Virus record (IMG/VR): IMGVR_UViG_3300027833_000093
Location: 1 to 42,526 of that record
DNA: 42,526 nucleotides
Source: a virus
Strand: one strand, 5' to 3'
The position numbers and the translations under genes were made by a program. The notes under the pieces were generated by a model that did not search any database, was not told the origin of the DNA, and saw only the letters and a list, made by a program, of their open reading frames with translations. Of the stretch, positions 28,572 through 36,037 are shown piece after piece; within the stretch, counting starts at the first letter, position 1, and every line of letters starts with the position of its first letter.

Positions 28572-29771
28572 TTATTCTTCTCCTTCTTGTGAAGGTCTTC
28601 CGCCTTCATCTGGGTTAGCTGCGGAACCTGCAATATTTGCTGGAATCCTGATTTCCTCTGTACCATCTATAGGCTCGAAACCTAAACGCTCTCGCGCCTC
28701 TGCTGCGGTAATAATGCCTCCATTTACTAGTGAAGTATAGTAGGCGGACGAGTCACGTAACTCAGGCTGCAGAGCAGGGATGTTTGTAATATCTTCGCTT
28801 AACTCGAAACCGAAATATCTTTCCAGTCCATAATTAATTTTTCGAACAATAGGAAGTATAGTCTCAAGATAATATAATCGCATATTTGGGCGAATGTTAG
28901 CATTGTTTCCAGAGTCCATCAAGATTGGAGGGATTCCGAGCGCCTTTAAAATAATCTTTTCGTTCTCTAAGATTGCACTTTGAAAATCCAATTCTTTAAA
29001 ATTAACGTTAGAAATAGAGTCTACTTCGATGCCACCATCTAAGATAAGAGGTCGGCGGCCACCAGCATCTGGGCGGTAGCGTGCTTGCCAAGAAACCATC
29101 ATTCGTTCTTTGATCTTCTCGGAAAGTGTATTTGGTGATTTTAGTACTAAACCTGGAACTGCTCCGTTCTTAAAGAAGTTATCCTGAAATGATCGCATAT
29201 GCTTCATAAGAACCATAGTACGAAGTGCAGGTTTTAAACGCGGTACGCCTCTATAGATAGAGTGAAAGGAGTTTTCTTTAATGTGAATAATTTCATCAGG
29301 ACTAAAGGTAATATCAAACATTGTAAACTTCTCAATGTAGGTTTCTTTATCTGAGTGAATTTGCACATCAGTGGCAGGTAGATGATAAAGGTGAGCTCCA
29401 TCAAAGTACAAAAAGATATTACCATCAATAAGTAAATCAATAATGAGGTTACGTTTAAAGGTGTTAATATCTTGATAAGGGTTAGGAGACTTGTTGAGAA
29501 GAGTCTCTACCTTAGAACGCTTAATACCGGGAACAACGCCTCGAAAAGCATTGTTTTTAGATACTAGAGTATGAATCTCAGCTACGTCATCGACAATCAT
29601 ATTTACGCCGCGATTAACGATCTCTAAGTCTTCATAGGCTCTTTCGTAGCTAAATGTAGGCTCTCTTGAAGACTCGACGCCGTGACCACCATTACCAATA
29701 TGTATTTGGGCAGGGTTCAGCTTTTCTTCAACGTCTACGGTTTTCTTTTCAAAAGGGTTATACCAAGCCAT
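28572..29771 (-). CDS. portal protein (HK97 type)
   Basis: A 399-residue portal. Typical points in order: an N-terminal clip-like part (MAWYNPFEKKT), YERAYEDLEIVNRGVNMIVDDVAEI, D-L-L-I-D-G-N-I-F-L-Y, P-D-E-I-I-H-I-K, F-F-K-N-G-A-V-P-G-L-V-L, N-E-K-I-I-L-K-A-L-G-I-P-P-I-L-M, then LYYLETILPIVRKINYGLER and GIITAAEARERLGFEPIDG. The length is normal for the family. It overlaps the HNH gene by 14 bases. The dodecamer forms the DNA entry channel and binds the terminase. Confidence 0.92.
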   Translation of the reverse strand: MAWYNPFEKKTVDVEEKLNPAQIHIGNGGHGVESSREPTFSYERAYEDLEIVNRGVNMIVDDVAEIHTLVSKNNAFRGVVPGIKRSKVETLLNKSPNPYQDINTFKRNLIIDLLIDGNIFLYFDGAHLYHLPATDVQIHSDKETYIEKFTMFDITFSPDEIIHIKENSFHSIYRGVPRLKPALRTMVLMKHMRSFQDNFFKNGAVPGLVLKSPNTLSEKIKERMMVSWQARYRPDAGGRRPLILDGGIEVDSISNVNFKELDFQSAILENEKIILKALGIPPILMDSGNNANIRPNMRLYYLETILPIVRKINYGLERYFGFELSEDITNIPALQPELRDSSAYYTSLVNGGIITAAEARERLGFEPIDGTEEIRIPANIAGSAANPDEGGRPSQEGEE

Positions 29772-30123
29772 GTTTTTCTCTTTGAATCTCTACCCAGCGC
29801 ATTTGTTTCTTTGCAGTTCCTAGCGCAGGATCTTTGCCGTAAATTGAGTGGAGCTTTAAATGATGAGTATGACATAAAGTAACTGTGTGGTCATATAGCT
29901 CAGCATGATGCTCTTCTATAAAGTCATCCCGAAGTGCTTGAATATAATCAGGATTATGTTTGTTCTTTAGTAACCATTGATTTAACAATGGTGTCAAACT
30001 GTAAAAGTGGTGAAAATCGAGCTGCTCTGTTTCATCGCAAATCTCGCAAGCCGAACCTTTATTATACTTAGACTTTGCCTTATCTCGTACATATTTTACT
30101 ACATCGCGTTTTAACTGAGGCAT
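29758..30123 (-). CDS. HNH endonuclease next to terminase
   Basis: A 121-residue basic protein with zinc ligands C26-x2-C29 and C84-x2-H87 and the catalytic HNH elements DFHHFYSL (H38, H39) and LCHTHHLKLHSIYG. N-terminal Lys/Arg-rich helix (KYVRDKAKSKYNKG). In HK97 an HNH protein beside the terminase is needed for efficient DNA packaging cleavage, and the same place and size are seen here, so a packaging role is more likely than a selfish homing nuclease. It is the first gene after the 30157-30185 promoter and its end overlaps the portal start. Confidence 0.88.
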   Translation of the reverse strand: MPQLKRDVVKYVRDKAKSKYNKGSACEICDETEQLDFHHFYSLTPLLNQWLLKNKHNPDYIQALRDDFIEEHHAELYDHTVTLCHTHHLKLHSIYGKDPALGTAKKQMRWVEIQREKHGLV

Positions 30124-30156
30124 TTTAGTTCTGGTTCCTGATTTTTCATTGATAGA

Positions 30157-30185
30157 ATTATATCGGCTTTAGGGTGACTTGTCAA
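30157..30185 (-). promoter_or_regulatory. perfect-consensus sigma-70 promoter before HNH/portal/capsid
   Basis: TTGACA (30185-30180), 17-bp spacer, TATAAT (30162-30157), preceded by CCAAAAATAG. Start near 30150, 27 bases before the HNH start. The spacer starts AGTCACCCT. Confidence 0.92.
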
Positions 30186-30208
30186 TAACTATTTTTGGCT
30201 AGGTATCG

Positions 30209-31513
30209 CTAGAAGGATACCTGTGCTGTTTGAAACGAGTAAAGTGCGTAGCGCAAACCATCTGCCATGTGAGAAGCCATGTTGTGCTTCGGCTTTTCCT
30301 TTATTAGGTTTGGGTTTGGGTCCCATTGATACGCATCCAGGCAAGCTAAAGATTGTTTACACTCCTGATCTACAAACAGTAAATTATTATCTGCAATTCC
30401 TGCAACATGACTGATACCATCAAGTACAGACTTCTTTGCATTAATAGTACTAATATCATAGTTCTGTGCAAAGTCAAAGCGAGTCTGCTGTGCAGCGGAA
30501 TCAATATAGATGTAGTCAATATCCCATCTTTCTATAAGTTTTTGTATCTCAGCTGCATGCTGTTCTGTAGTACGCTCTGCGTTAAAGTATTCGTCAACTA
30601 GATAGTACTTGTCCTCCTCCCAATCATAGGCAATTACACACATTGCCGTAGGATCTTTAAAGCCAACATCCAACCCCGCAAAGACATCCATATTGCTAGT
30701 ATCAAGTTGAGATAAGTCTTTAACTTGGTTTTCAAAGTCAAACTTCCAGATCTGTCCTTCATAAGTATTAAAGTCAGCTTCATACTCTTGTCTAAACTCC
30801 GCTTCTGACATGGACTTTCTTGCTTCGTCAATATCAGACTGAGCCATACGAGGGTTATCTTTATAGGTTGCTCGAATACTACACCATTCGGGAAATTCGT
30901 CGGAGTAGCCTCTATAGAAGAATTCAGAGAACCAGTTGTTGCGACCCCGTGGCGTGGAGATAAAGATTGCTTTTGAACCTTCCTTATCTAGTGTAGGACG
31001 TAGTGCAACGTTGAAGGCATCCCTGCCATCAGCGAGTGCTGCCTCATCAAAAATGATAAGGTCATAAGATCTACCTACGCAAGAATCAACTTGGTTAACC
31101 GAGCCCATTCTTACAGTAGATCCATTAGAGATTTCGATAACTTTATCCTTGGCGTTATCTTTTGTAACCTCTAAATCAAAGTGTTTTATTAAGTTCCGCT
31201 GTAAATCAAAAGAGATCTGAGACAAGGCATAGTTGGGGGACATAATAAGGATGTTAGAGCCAGGTACCAGAGACACGAGCTGTCCAATGATGTTGGCTAT
31301 GTATGTCTTGCCCTGCCGCCGAGAAACGGCAGCAGACACAAAACGATACTTTGGGTTATTAATCGCATTGATAATTGCTATCTGCGAAGGTAACGGAGTG
31401 ACATTCAATAGATCCATATAAGGAGCTATTGGAAGTTTAAGAAATCTTGCCTCAGATCGTAATTCAACTATTTCATCAGAGATAATATCTCTTCTGCTTA
31501 TTTCTACTGCCAT
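30209..31513 (-). CDS. terL: terminase large subunit
   Basis: A 434-residue packaging motor and nuclease. Walker A-like S64-R-R-Q-G-K-T70; Walker B with catalytic glutamate in DLIIFDEAAL (151-160); motif III S186-T-P-R-G; nuclease acidic residues D282 (FAGLDVGFKDPT), D338 (YIDSAAQ) and D418 (MADGLRYAL). The length fits phage large terminases. It follows a short membrane protein gene with three bases between, and ends where the next promoter begins. The closest family is not resolved by eye, so the packaging strategy (cohesive, headful or direct-repeat ends) stays open. Confidence 0.95.
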   Translation of the reverse strand: MAVEISRRDIISDEIVELRSEARFLKLPIAPYMDLLNVTPLPSQIAIINAINNPKYRFVSAAVSRRQGKTYIANIIGQLVSLVPGSNILIMSPNYALSQISFDLQRNLIKHFDLEVTKDNAKDKVIEISNGSTVRMGSVNQVDSCVGRSYDLIIFDEAALADGRDAFNVALRPTLDKEGSKAIFISTPRGRNNWFSEFFYRGYSDEFPEWCSIRATYKDNPRMAQSDIDEARKSMSEAEFRQEYEADFNTYEGQIWKFDFENQVKDLSQLDTSNMDVFAGLDVGFKDPTAMCVIAYDWEEDKYYLVDEYFNAERTTEQHAAEIQKLIERWDIDYIYIDSAAQQTRFDFAQNYDISTINAKKSVLDGISHVAGIADNNLLFVDQECKQSLACLDAYQWDPNPNLIKEKPKHNMASHMADGLRYALYSFQTAQVSF

Positions 31514-31516
31514 GTT

Positions 31517-31678
31517 TTAATCTTCTTTTTTAAGGAGTGTCCAGATACCGTAGCCTAAACCGACCCACGCCATCATTTTTGCTAAACCGCCAAACAGTAT
31601 TACTGATCCACAGATTGCTATTAACATTGCACCGTCCCAAGACGTGCGTTCTTTTACCAAACCTTTAATGAATTTCAC
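31517..31678 (-). CDS. 53-residue membrane protein
   Basis: A small gene, GTG start at 31678 with AGAGG eight bases upstream, overlapping the end of the DUF1353-like gene by 14 bases and ending three bases before terL. The sequence starts MKFIKGLVKERTSWDG and has a hydrophobic stretch of about 26 residues (AMLIAICGSVILFGGLAKMM and on) with K-K-E-D at the end. A single- or double-pass inner membrane protein of similar size is common near terminase in marine phages. It may be a holin-type or accessory lysis protein; evidence for this is position and hydrophobicity only. Confidence 0.75.
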   Translation of the reverse strand: MKFIKGLVKERTSWDGAMLIAICGSVILFGGLAKMMAWVGLGYGIWTLLKKED

Positions 31679-32249
31679 AATGAGTACCTCTTCCTTTATG
31701 GCCGTTCCAAGCTACAAAACCTGCTAAACGCAGTGTCCAGTATGCTAGGTAGTTTAAAACACGGAATCCGTTTACTTCGATACAGATATCTCGAAAGAGT
31801 CCGTCCATATGCTTTTGATCATGATATCCGATAGTAGTTCCATCTGCTCTCATAAGAGTAGCATACTTGTATCCATAATCATGAACTAAGCCGCCCATGA
31901 GAAGTACGCCAACGGGAGACAGAAAAGTTGCTAAGAATTTAGGCACGGATGCTCCATCAAACTCAAAACCTTTAGGAACCTTGTACTGCTCTTCTCCGAT
32001 AGTATAGTAGAAATCTTCACAGATTACCCACTTACGACTACCCATCAACCACATCAAAATACCCTTCCAAAAACCTTTATCTTTTGTTGCAATGGGTACG
32101 GGCTGCATCTTTGGCATCTCTGGATACTTAAAATTAATAAGTACTTCTTCTTCTTTGTCAAACTTATTTACTAGCCAGCCTGCGACTACGAGTACGCCAA
32201 GTACTGTCCATTGCCAAAAGGTCATTGCTAAATCTAAAATTATTTCCAT
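31665..32249 (-). CDS. DUF1353 domain protein with N-terminal membrane anchor
   Basis: A 194-residue protein with a membrane segment at about residues 8-27. Residues 75-150 carry the DUF1353 pattern: an opening strand pair, P-K-G-F-E-F-D-G-A-S-V-P (92-103), then L-V-H-D-Y-G-Y (121-127) and a third helix with HMDGLFRDIC. The family is common in phages and its biochemical role is not settled; the His-Asp pair has been taken to suggest a hydrolase-like site. Membrane anchoring and the company of holin-like genes suggest a role at the cell envelope. It shares one base with the preceding gene and overlaps the next. Confidence 0.82.
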   Translation of the reverse strand: MEIILDLAMTFWQWTVLGVLVVAGWLVNKFDKEEEVLINFKYPEMPKMQPVPIATKDKGFWKGILMWLMGSRKWVICEDFYYTIGEEQYKVPKGFEFDGASVPKFLATFLSPVGVLLMGGLVHDYGYKYATLMRADGTTIGYHDQKHMDGLFRDICIEVNGFRVLNYLAYWTLRLAGFVAWNGHKGRGTHCEIH

Positions 32250-32566
32250 TACTTTTTACTCCCTACTGCTTCCTTGGCATAAAATGCCGCTACAATAGCT
32301 GCAACGGAAACGAAGTAGGTAGGGGCCATGCTCCCTAAAGTACTTGAAGCGTTAGACAGCCCTAATAATTCTGCGGCTACTACGGCGAAGGGATAAAGTA
32401 ACATTCCACCAAGTGCAAACCAGGCCATGTTTCTTTGCGCATCTCGCATAGCATCTGCGTCTTCTAACTCTTTGCGCTTTGCTTCAAGGTACATTGTTTG
32501 TTCGGCTTCGGATACTTTTCCGTCACCATTAGTGTCTGCGGGGTGAAAATTCTTGTCGTCTACCAT
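32249..32566 (-). CDS. EF-hand membrane protein, possible holin
   Basis: A 105-residue protein with a complete EF-hand calcium loop at residues 11-22 (D11, N13, D15, G16, V18, E22), then a charged helix (residues 26-45), then two hydrophobic segments (about 48-68 and 80-97) and a short basic end. Proteins of this make-up recur in marine phages. Two close membrane segments and charged ends fit a class II holin, while the EF-hand would add calcium sensing or a membrane-side clamp. It overlaps its upstream neighbour by seven bases. Confidence 0.8.
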   Translation of the reverse strand: MVDDKNFHPADTNGDGKVSEAEQTMYLEAKRKELEDADAMRDAQRNMAWFALGGMLLYPFAVVAAELLGLSNASSTLGSMAPTYFVSVAAIVAAFYAKEAVGSKK

Positions 32567-32865
32567 TTTACTTTATCCGCCCAATATGCTGCGGACATTT
32601 TGCCTTTAGCGATATTCTTGGCGTGTCGTGCTTTAAAAGACGCTCTCTTCTTTTTCATTGCTTCTGATTCTCCAGCCTTGGGCTTCCCTGCCGTCTTAGC
32701 TCCCTGCTGGCCGAAACGAATCGTTTTAATCTTACTGCCAACTTTAGCTACAACGATATGAGACTTTTTGGCATGTCCTGGAGTACGTTTAGGTTTGTTG
32801 AAACCTGTAACGCCTGCCCGTTTTATCCTTGAGTCTTTCTTTTTCGCTTTTCGCTTTGCTGGCAT
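32560..32865 (-). CDS. small very basic protein with GFNKPKRTP motif
   Basis: A 101-residue protein with about one third Lys/Arg. The phrases GVTGFNKPKRTPGHAKKSH, IKTIRFGQQG, and FKARHAKNIAKGKMSAAYWA are strongly conserved, in my memory, in small proteins of T4-like and T7-like marine phages (DUF6321-type). Its charge suggests nucleic acid or membrane phospholipid binding, but the function is not known. ATG at 32865 is close behind the lipoprotein stop (four bases). Confidence 0.75.
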   Translation of the reverse strand: MPAKRKAKKKDSRIKRAGVTGFNKPKRTPGHAKKSHIVVAKVGSKIKTIRFGQQGAKTAGKPKAGESEAMKKKRASFKARHAKNIAKGKMSAAYWADKVKW

Positions 32866-32869
32866 AAAA

Positions 32870-33055
32870 TTACTCCTTGCTTTTGCTTACTGCGCCTGAG
32901 ACATCTGCCCCAGCTGCGGTGGCTATGTCTGCTACTGCTGTTCCTACTCCTCCGAGAGTTCCGTTAATGATACCTTGAGTGCCGTCAATGGCAGCGTTCA
33001 TGGTTCCACAAGCTGAGAGTAAGAGCAGAGCAGATACTAAAATCAAATATTTCAT
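32870..33055 (-). CDS. small lipoprotein
   Basis: A 61-residue protein starting at the ATG at 33055, chosen because AGGAG lies seven bases upstream and a standard lipoprotein signal follows; the frame stays open further upstream but that part lacks a signal. Residues 1-17 are the signal peptide and L-L-S-A-C is the lipobox, so the mature protein begins at Cys17 with G-T-M-N. The remaining about 45 residues are Gly/Ala-rich and amphipathic (GIINGTLGGVGTAVADIA). It resembles entericidin-like lipoproteins. In a lysis-gene setting it might be the outer membrane part of a spanin, although no embedded partner is seen. Confidence 0.8.
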   Translation of the reverse strand: MKYLILVSALLLLSACGTMNAAIDGTQGIINGTLGGVGTAVADIATAAGADVSGAVSKSKE

Positions 33056-33184
33056 TAGCGTCTCCTTTTGCTTTGTATTTCCGAATGTGGCTTCCCTTCC
33101 ACTACTGCAGTACGTACCTCTTGATACGCAGAACATCATCCTTCTAACCTCGTCTCCTCCGAGCTTTACGCTGAAGGGTAGACC
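33056..33184. other. 129-bp gap without a recognisable gene
   Basis: The frame of the downstream lipoprotein is open through part of this gap but has no signal or good ribosome binding site there. I see no consensus promoter or intrinsic terminator in it. Confidence 0.5.
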
Positions 33185-33415
33185 TTAAATTTTCTTTTTA
33201 CTTGACTCTTTACTGCCGAGTACAGGCGCCTGTTTGTCGGTACTGGCTTCTTCTTTGCTACTTTCCTCTTTTTTCGTGCTACCATCTAAAGTCTCCTCTA
33301 CCGGAGGTGTCCAGCCTGTATATTCTTTTGCTTCCTTTTCCGTAGCAAATTTAGCGACTAGCCTGCCTTCATAGTGAACGTTCCATAAAGATCTTTTTTC
33401 AAAAATATAGTACAT
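33185..33415 (-). CDS. small hypothetical protein, aromatic N-terminus
   Basis: A 76-residue protein. Residues 1-36 (MYYIFEKRSLWNVHYEGR, then LVAKFATEKEAKEYTGW) could form a small beta-alpha unit with many aromatics, while residues 37-76 are Lys/Glu/Ser-rich and probably disordered. AGAGG lies 13-9 bases upstream. The function is unknown; small proteins of this type are usual between the terminase subunits in this genome arrangement. Confidence 0.65.
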   Translation of the reverse strand: MYYIFEKRSLWNVHYEGRLVAKFATEKEAKEYTGWTPPVEETLDGSTKKEESSKEEASTDKQAPVLGSKESSKKKI

Positions 33416-33416
33416 A

Positions 33417-33506
33417 TTATTTTTTTCCTCTTCGACGTTTATTACCTGCGGCTCTCTGGCCTCTCGTAGGCAATTTTCTTTTAGGTTTCTTTTTACCGTA
33501 GTGCAT
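33417..33506 (-). CDS. 29-residue highly basic peptide
   Basis: Start ATG at 33506 with AAGGAG seven bases upstream, inside a longer open frame whose upstream part lacks a signal and overlaps the XhlA-like gene in another frame. The peptide has 17 Lys or Arg in 29 residues (KKKPKRKLPTRGQRAAGNK). Stop is two bases before the next start. It may bind nucleic acid; with so short a frame the coding claim rests on the ribosome binding site and the tight packing. Confidence 0.6.
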   Translation of the reverse strand: MHYGKKKPKRKLPTRGQRAAGNKRRRGKK

Positions 33507-33517
33507 ATTACGTCTCC

Positions 33518-33754
33518 TTATGCTTGTGTTATGAGTGTTACTAACACGCCTGCTAAGAACATAATTACAGTTCCGCCCATTACAGTCATACGAGACTCTA
33601 TACGCATAAGTCCCGCTTCTAAATCTTCTAGACGCTGAAAACATGTTTTCCATCGCTCCTCACATTGTACTTCGTGAGTAGCTACCTCTAGTTCTATTCT
33701 GTCCACTTTAGTTGCAGTTTCTAGAAACCTATCTAGGCTTTGATTCTTCTCCAT
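33518..33754 (-). CDS. XhlA-like coiled-coil membrane protein
   Basis: A 78-residue protein: residues 10-55 form a heptad helix (DRIELEVATHEVQCEER, FQRLEDLEAGLMRIESRM), and residues about 57-76 a C-terminal membrane segment (GGTVIMFLAGVLVTLITQ). This is the layout of XhlA-type haemolysin/holin-associated proteins. It overlaps the small terminase gene by 26 bases. It is probably part of the lysis equipment, cooperating with one of the holin candidates at 31517-31678 and 32249-32566. Confidence 0.75.
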   Translation of the reverse strand: MEKNQSLDRFLETATKVDRIELEVATHEVQCEERWKTCFQRLEDLEAGLMRIESRMTVMGGTVIMFLAGVLVTLITQA

Positions 33755-34202
33755 TGAGTAGTTTATCCATCAGCTTACCATAGTTACCTTGACCGAAGGG
33801 AACAGCTTCATTAATCTGTACATTAGTCTGGTTTTTGATATTGCCGCTTTCTGCTTTTGCGAGATCGGCTTGTGCCTTAATCTCATCAATACGCATTTTA
33901 TGTGCCATTTGTAATAGATCTGCTAAATCTTTACTAGAGTATACGCCAGATTCCTGAGCCTCTTCCAGTTTAGATGCGATCATCTCGTCTAACAAGGCTC
34001 CGATATTGTTCTTATTACGGTAACCCAGGTCTAAGTACACTGTGTCAATGTACTTCTTTACTTCGCGTTTATTAAGTACATCTACTACTTGCTGTTCTGA
34101 TACTTGCAAGTACTCACACACCGCCCGTATATTGCCGTATTGTAGATAACTATTCGCTATCTCAAGCCCCTCAGGGGATATTGTGGTTAGTTCTTTTGCC
34201 AT
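33729..34202 (-). CDS. terS: terminase small subunit
   Basis: A 157-residue protein with an N-terminal helix-turn-helix (about residues 22-46: GNIRAVCEYLQVSEQQVVDV), a helical centre (IGALLDEMIASKLEEAQES, DLADLLQMAHKMRIDEIKAQ) for oligomerisation, and a C-terminal tail with FGQGNYGKLMDKLL that would contact the large subunit. The gene precedes the large subunit by about 2 kb. The ATG lies only seven bases after the -10 box, so its mRNA is predicted to have almost no leader. No later in-frame ATG before residue 74 offers another start. Confidence 0.82.
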   Translation of the reverse strand: MAKELTTISPEGLEIANSYLQYGNIRAVCEYLQVSEQQVVDVLNKREVKKYIDTVYLDLGYRNKNNIGALLDEMIASKLEEAQESGVYSSKDLADLLQMAHKMRIDEIKAQADLAKAESGNIKNQTNVQINEAVPFGQGNYGKLMDKLLNGEESKPR

Positions 34203-34209
34203 GTTTCAA

Positions 34210-34238
34210 ATTATACTCAAATAGTGGTGGGTTGTCAA
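34210..34238 (-). promoter_or_regulatory. perfect-consensus sigma-70 promoter for the terminase unit
   Basis: TTGACA (34238-34233), 17-bp spacer, TATAAT (34215-34210), preceded by GAAAAAAACTTC. The base expected as +1 is 34203 or 34202, the A of the small terminase ATG. Confidence 0.93.
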
Positions 34239-34256
34239 GAAGTTTTTTTCTCAGGT

Positions 34257-34715
34257 CTAGTCAGCTAACGGGTTGTCCAAAGCTCTTTGAAGTTTATCTG
34301 TTAGTCGTTTTTCTAGTTCTTTCATATCTCTATCCGTATCTGACTTTAAAGCATCTCGTTTTGTTTCAAAACGATCATTTGCATTATCAATCATTAGTCT
34401 TACTTTTTCTTCTGATTCGCGAACTTTATCTTCAACTCGATCAGCTTGTTTTTCAATAGATATAATATCGTCTCTTAGCCCAGACTTAATGTCTCGGGTG
34501 TAGGATATAGCATCGTCTAGTTTTTGTTCTATAATCTTATTACGGGACTCAATTTCACCTGTGTCAATATTCTGTACGACTTCTTTCATATCCATGTAAT
34601 CGCTGTAGAATTCAAAGCCCGCCCATGCTGCACCTCCTAGTGTAGAGAGTGCTGTGAGCATAACGAACATCTTGCCACCTTTAAACGTCATTCCTCCGAT
34701 TTCAAACTCTGCCAT
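34257..34715 (-). CDS. membrane-anchored coiled-coil protein
   Basis: A 152-residue protein: MAEFEIGGMTFKGGKM on the cytoplasmic side, one membrane segment at about 16-37 (MFVMLTALSTLGGAAWAGF), and then a long charged helix to the end (residues 55-145, IESRNKIIEQKLDD and E-K-R-L-T-D-K-L). It has no cysteine. Such a layout fits an inner-membrane spanin subunit, or a scaffold for the exported proteins coded just upstream. It is the last gene of the six-gene unit and its ATG shares one base with the preceding stop (TAATG). Confidence 0.7.
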   Translation of the reverse strand: MAEFEIGGMTFKGGKMFVMLTALSTLGGAAWAGFEFYSDYMDMKEVVQNIDTGEIESRNKIIEQKLDDAISYTRDIKSGLRDDIISIEKQADRVEDKVRESEEKVRLMIDNANDRFETKRDALKSDTDRDMKELEKRLTDKLQRALDNPLAD

Positions 34716-35137
34716 TAATCTTCCTTTGCGAATTGCAATTGCCTGAGATTGTTAATCTCCGCCTTGAGCTTCATTACCTCCATTCGTTTCTTTTCAAGTT
34801 CCAACTGGTAAAGAGTATTACAGTTAATGCGTTCTTTTGGTCCACCAATTGGTATATTAATCTTTGCGTATACGCCTACATCTCCGACACGAGTCTGACT
34901 CATTGTCATATCTGTGTCGTAAGGATTAACAGTTTCATTCCCGCTATTTATAAAGCCTACAACACCAAACTCTAAGTTGGTAGAAGAGCCAATTGCATTT
35001 TGGCAATCTAGTGTTCCTGCTCTAATTCTATCAGAAGCATAGCTCTGTTGAGAACTAGGTAAGTTTAAGTTTAGTGAGCTGGAGTCTCCGTAGGATTGGT
35101 GACTAGCCAGCAGCAGTATAAGGAGTAAGCGTTTCAT
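34715..35137 (-). CDS. exported protein with C-terminal coiled coil (secreted cluster 5)
   Basis: A 140-residue protein with a cleavable signal (MKRLLLILLLASHQSYG). The mature part has S-D-R-I-R-A-G-T-L-D-C-Q-N-A-I-G, then a beta strand set (NLEFGVVGFI, VGVYAKINIPIGGP) and E-R-I-N-C-N-T-L-Y-Q-L-E-L-E-K-K-R-M-E-V as the start of a helix. Two cysteines remain after cleavage and could form one disulfide. The R-I-N-C-N-T-L-Y-Q-L-E-L phrase is well kept in marine phage proteins as I recall them; the function is unknown. It overlaps the preceding gene by 35 bases. Confidence 0.75.
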   Translation of the reverse strand: MKRLLLILLLASHQSYGDSSSLNLNLPSSQQSYASDRIRAGTLDCQNAIGSSTNLEFGVVGFINSGNETVNPYDTDMTMSQTRVGDVGVYAKINIPIGGPKERINCNTLYQLELEKKRMEVMKLKAEINNLRQLQFAKED

Positions 35138-35519
35138 CAGTATCTCTTTTTATTTTTGAACATATCCTCGACATTATAATAGCAGGATCTTTAACACTTG
35201 CTAGGATTTTTGACTTGGAGCATACGTAGGTTATGATATCCTTATCTTTGTCTTGGATGAAAATCTCTATACTTTTTCTTTCCAAGTGTTTTAAATTAAT
35301 TAGCTTAGAAGAACTAGCGAAAGCTATGCTATTCCAGTCTTTATCGTACACATTGATAGAGTACCAGGAAATCTCTTTTCGACTATTAAATATATTCATG
35401 TTTATTACTTTTACGCCTTCCACATAAGTAGTTAATAGTTCGGGGTAGGTAGGAGTAAACTGGTGAGCACTTGCGTACCCACCGAGCATACCTAGTATTA
35501 GTATTACTGTGCGATACAT
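35103..35519 (-). CDS. exported PapD-like chaperone domain protein (secreted cluster 4)
   Basis: A 138-residue protein with a signal peptide (MYRTVILILGMLGGYASA). The mature part looks like one immunoglobulin-like domain of the pilus-chaperone type: a first strand with P-T-Y-P-E-L, then VKVINMNIFNSRKEISWYSI and VYDKDWNSIAFAS, where chaperones have T-N-x-G-x-x-P-x-x-Y. The second chaperone domain is absent. Two cysteines (YVC, RIC) may pair. Next to it lies a pilin-like exported protein. I rate the PapD likeness as a lead, not as proof. Its start overlaps the preceding gene by 16 bases. Confidence 0.62.
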   Translation of the reverse strand: MYRTVILILGMLGGYASAHQFTPTYPELLTTYVEGVKVINMNIFNSRKEISWYSINVYDKDWNSIAFASSSKLINLKHLERKSIEIFIQDKDKDIITYVCSKSKILASVKDPAIIMSRICSKIKRDTDETLTPYTAAG

Positions 35520-35992
35520 TCTGCCACTACCATAGCAGTATAGTCACCTGCAGGAAAAGACTTATCGTATCCGTAGTCCGCAGTAGAGTCTACATTAAAC
35601 CATACGCTACCTGCTACTGTTAGATCGAACTCAACAGTGTTGTTATAGGTAATTTTATTGGTTTCAAAACCTGACATCAAAGCATCAGAGGTTTGACCTA
35701 CTGTGACATCTCCTGTCCAGTTGGTAACATCTGTAAGCTCTGGGCTAGAAGCAAAAGTATCGGGGTAGGAAATTACAGCTTTATAATGATCTGCTGCAAG
35801 AATGTCATATCGAACAATCGGCACTACACCGCCATCGCTGGCAGAAGTACTTAGTTCACTTGGGCTGGGGTTACCATAGACTCCGGTAGTGTCTGTTTGT
35901 ATAACACATTTAGACTCAACGGTTCCTTGGATGGGGGTATTTGCTGCAACCGCTAAAGGAGCGAAGCAAGCGAGTAAGAGTAACTTTTTCAT
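35504..35992 (-). CDS. exported beta-sandwich protein, pilin-like layout (secreted cluster 3)
   Basis: A 162-residue protein starting at ATG 35992 (MKKLLLLACFAPLAVAA is the signal); an ATG four codons upstream is possible. After cleavage there are two cysteines, one close to each end (ESKC and VVAEC), which would tie first and last strands together. Strands alternate throughout (YKAVISYPDTF, NTVEFDLTVAG, GDYTAMVVAE). The general look recalls spore-coat-U/fimbrial subunits, and the PapD-like neighbour strengthens this, but the donor-strand motif was not identified. Function unknown; conserved in marine phages as I recall. Confidence 0.7.
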   Translation of the reverse strand: MKKLLLLACFAPLAVAANTPIQGTVESKCVIQTDTTGVYGNPSPSELSTSASDGGVVPIVRYDILAADHYKAVISYPDTFASSPELTDVTNWTGDVTVGQTSDALMSGFETNKITYNNTVEFDLTVAGSVWFNVDSTADYGYDKSFPAGDYTAMVVAECIAQ

Positions 35993-36037
35993 ATGTGGTT
36001 CCATAATAAGGCATTACGCCCCTTTGGTAGTTTATTT

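Noticed and set aside
29234-29440. A 68-residue open frame within the portal gene
   Set aside because: It is a shadow frame of the portal gene with no ribosome binding site.
33056-33139. N-terminal extension of the lipoprotein to an ATG at 33139
   Set aside because: The extension is not signal-like, and AGGAG plus a standard lipobox signal fix the start at 33055.
33507-33653. Upstream extension of the 29-residue basic peptide
   Set aside because: It overlaps the XhlA-like gene in another frame and lacks a start signal, whereas AAGGAG precedes ATG 33506.
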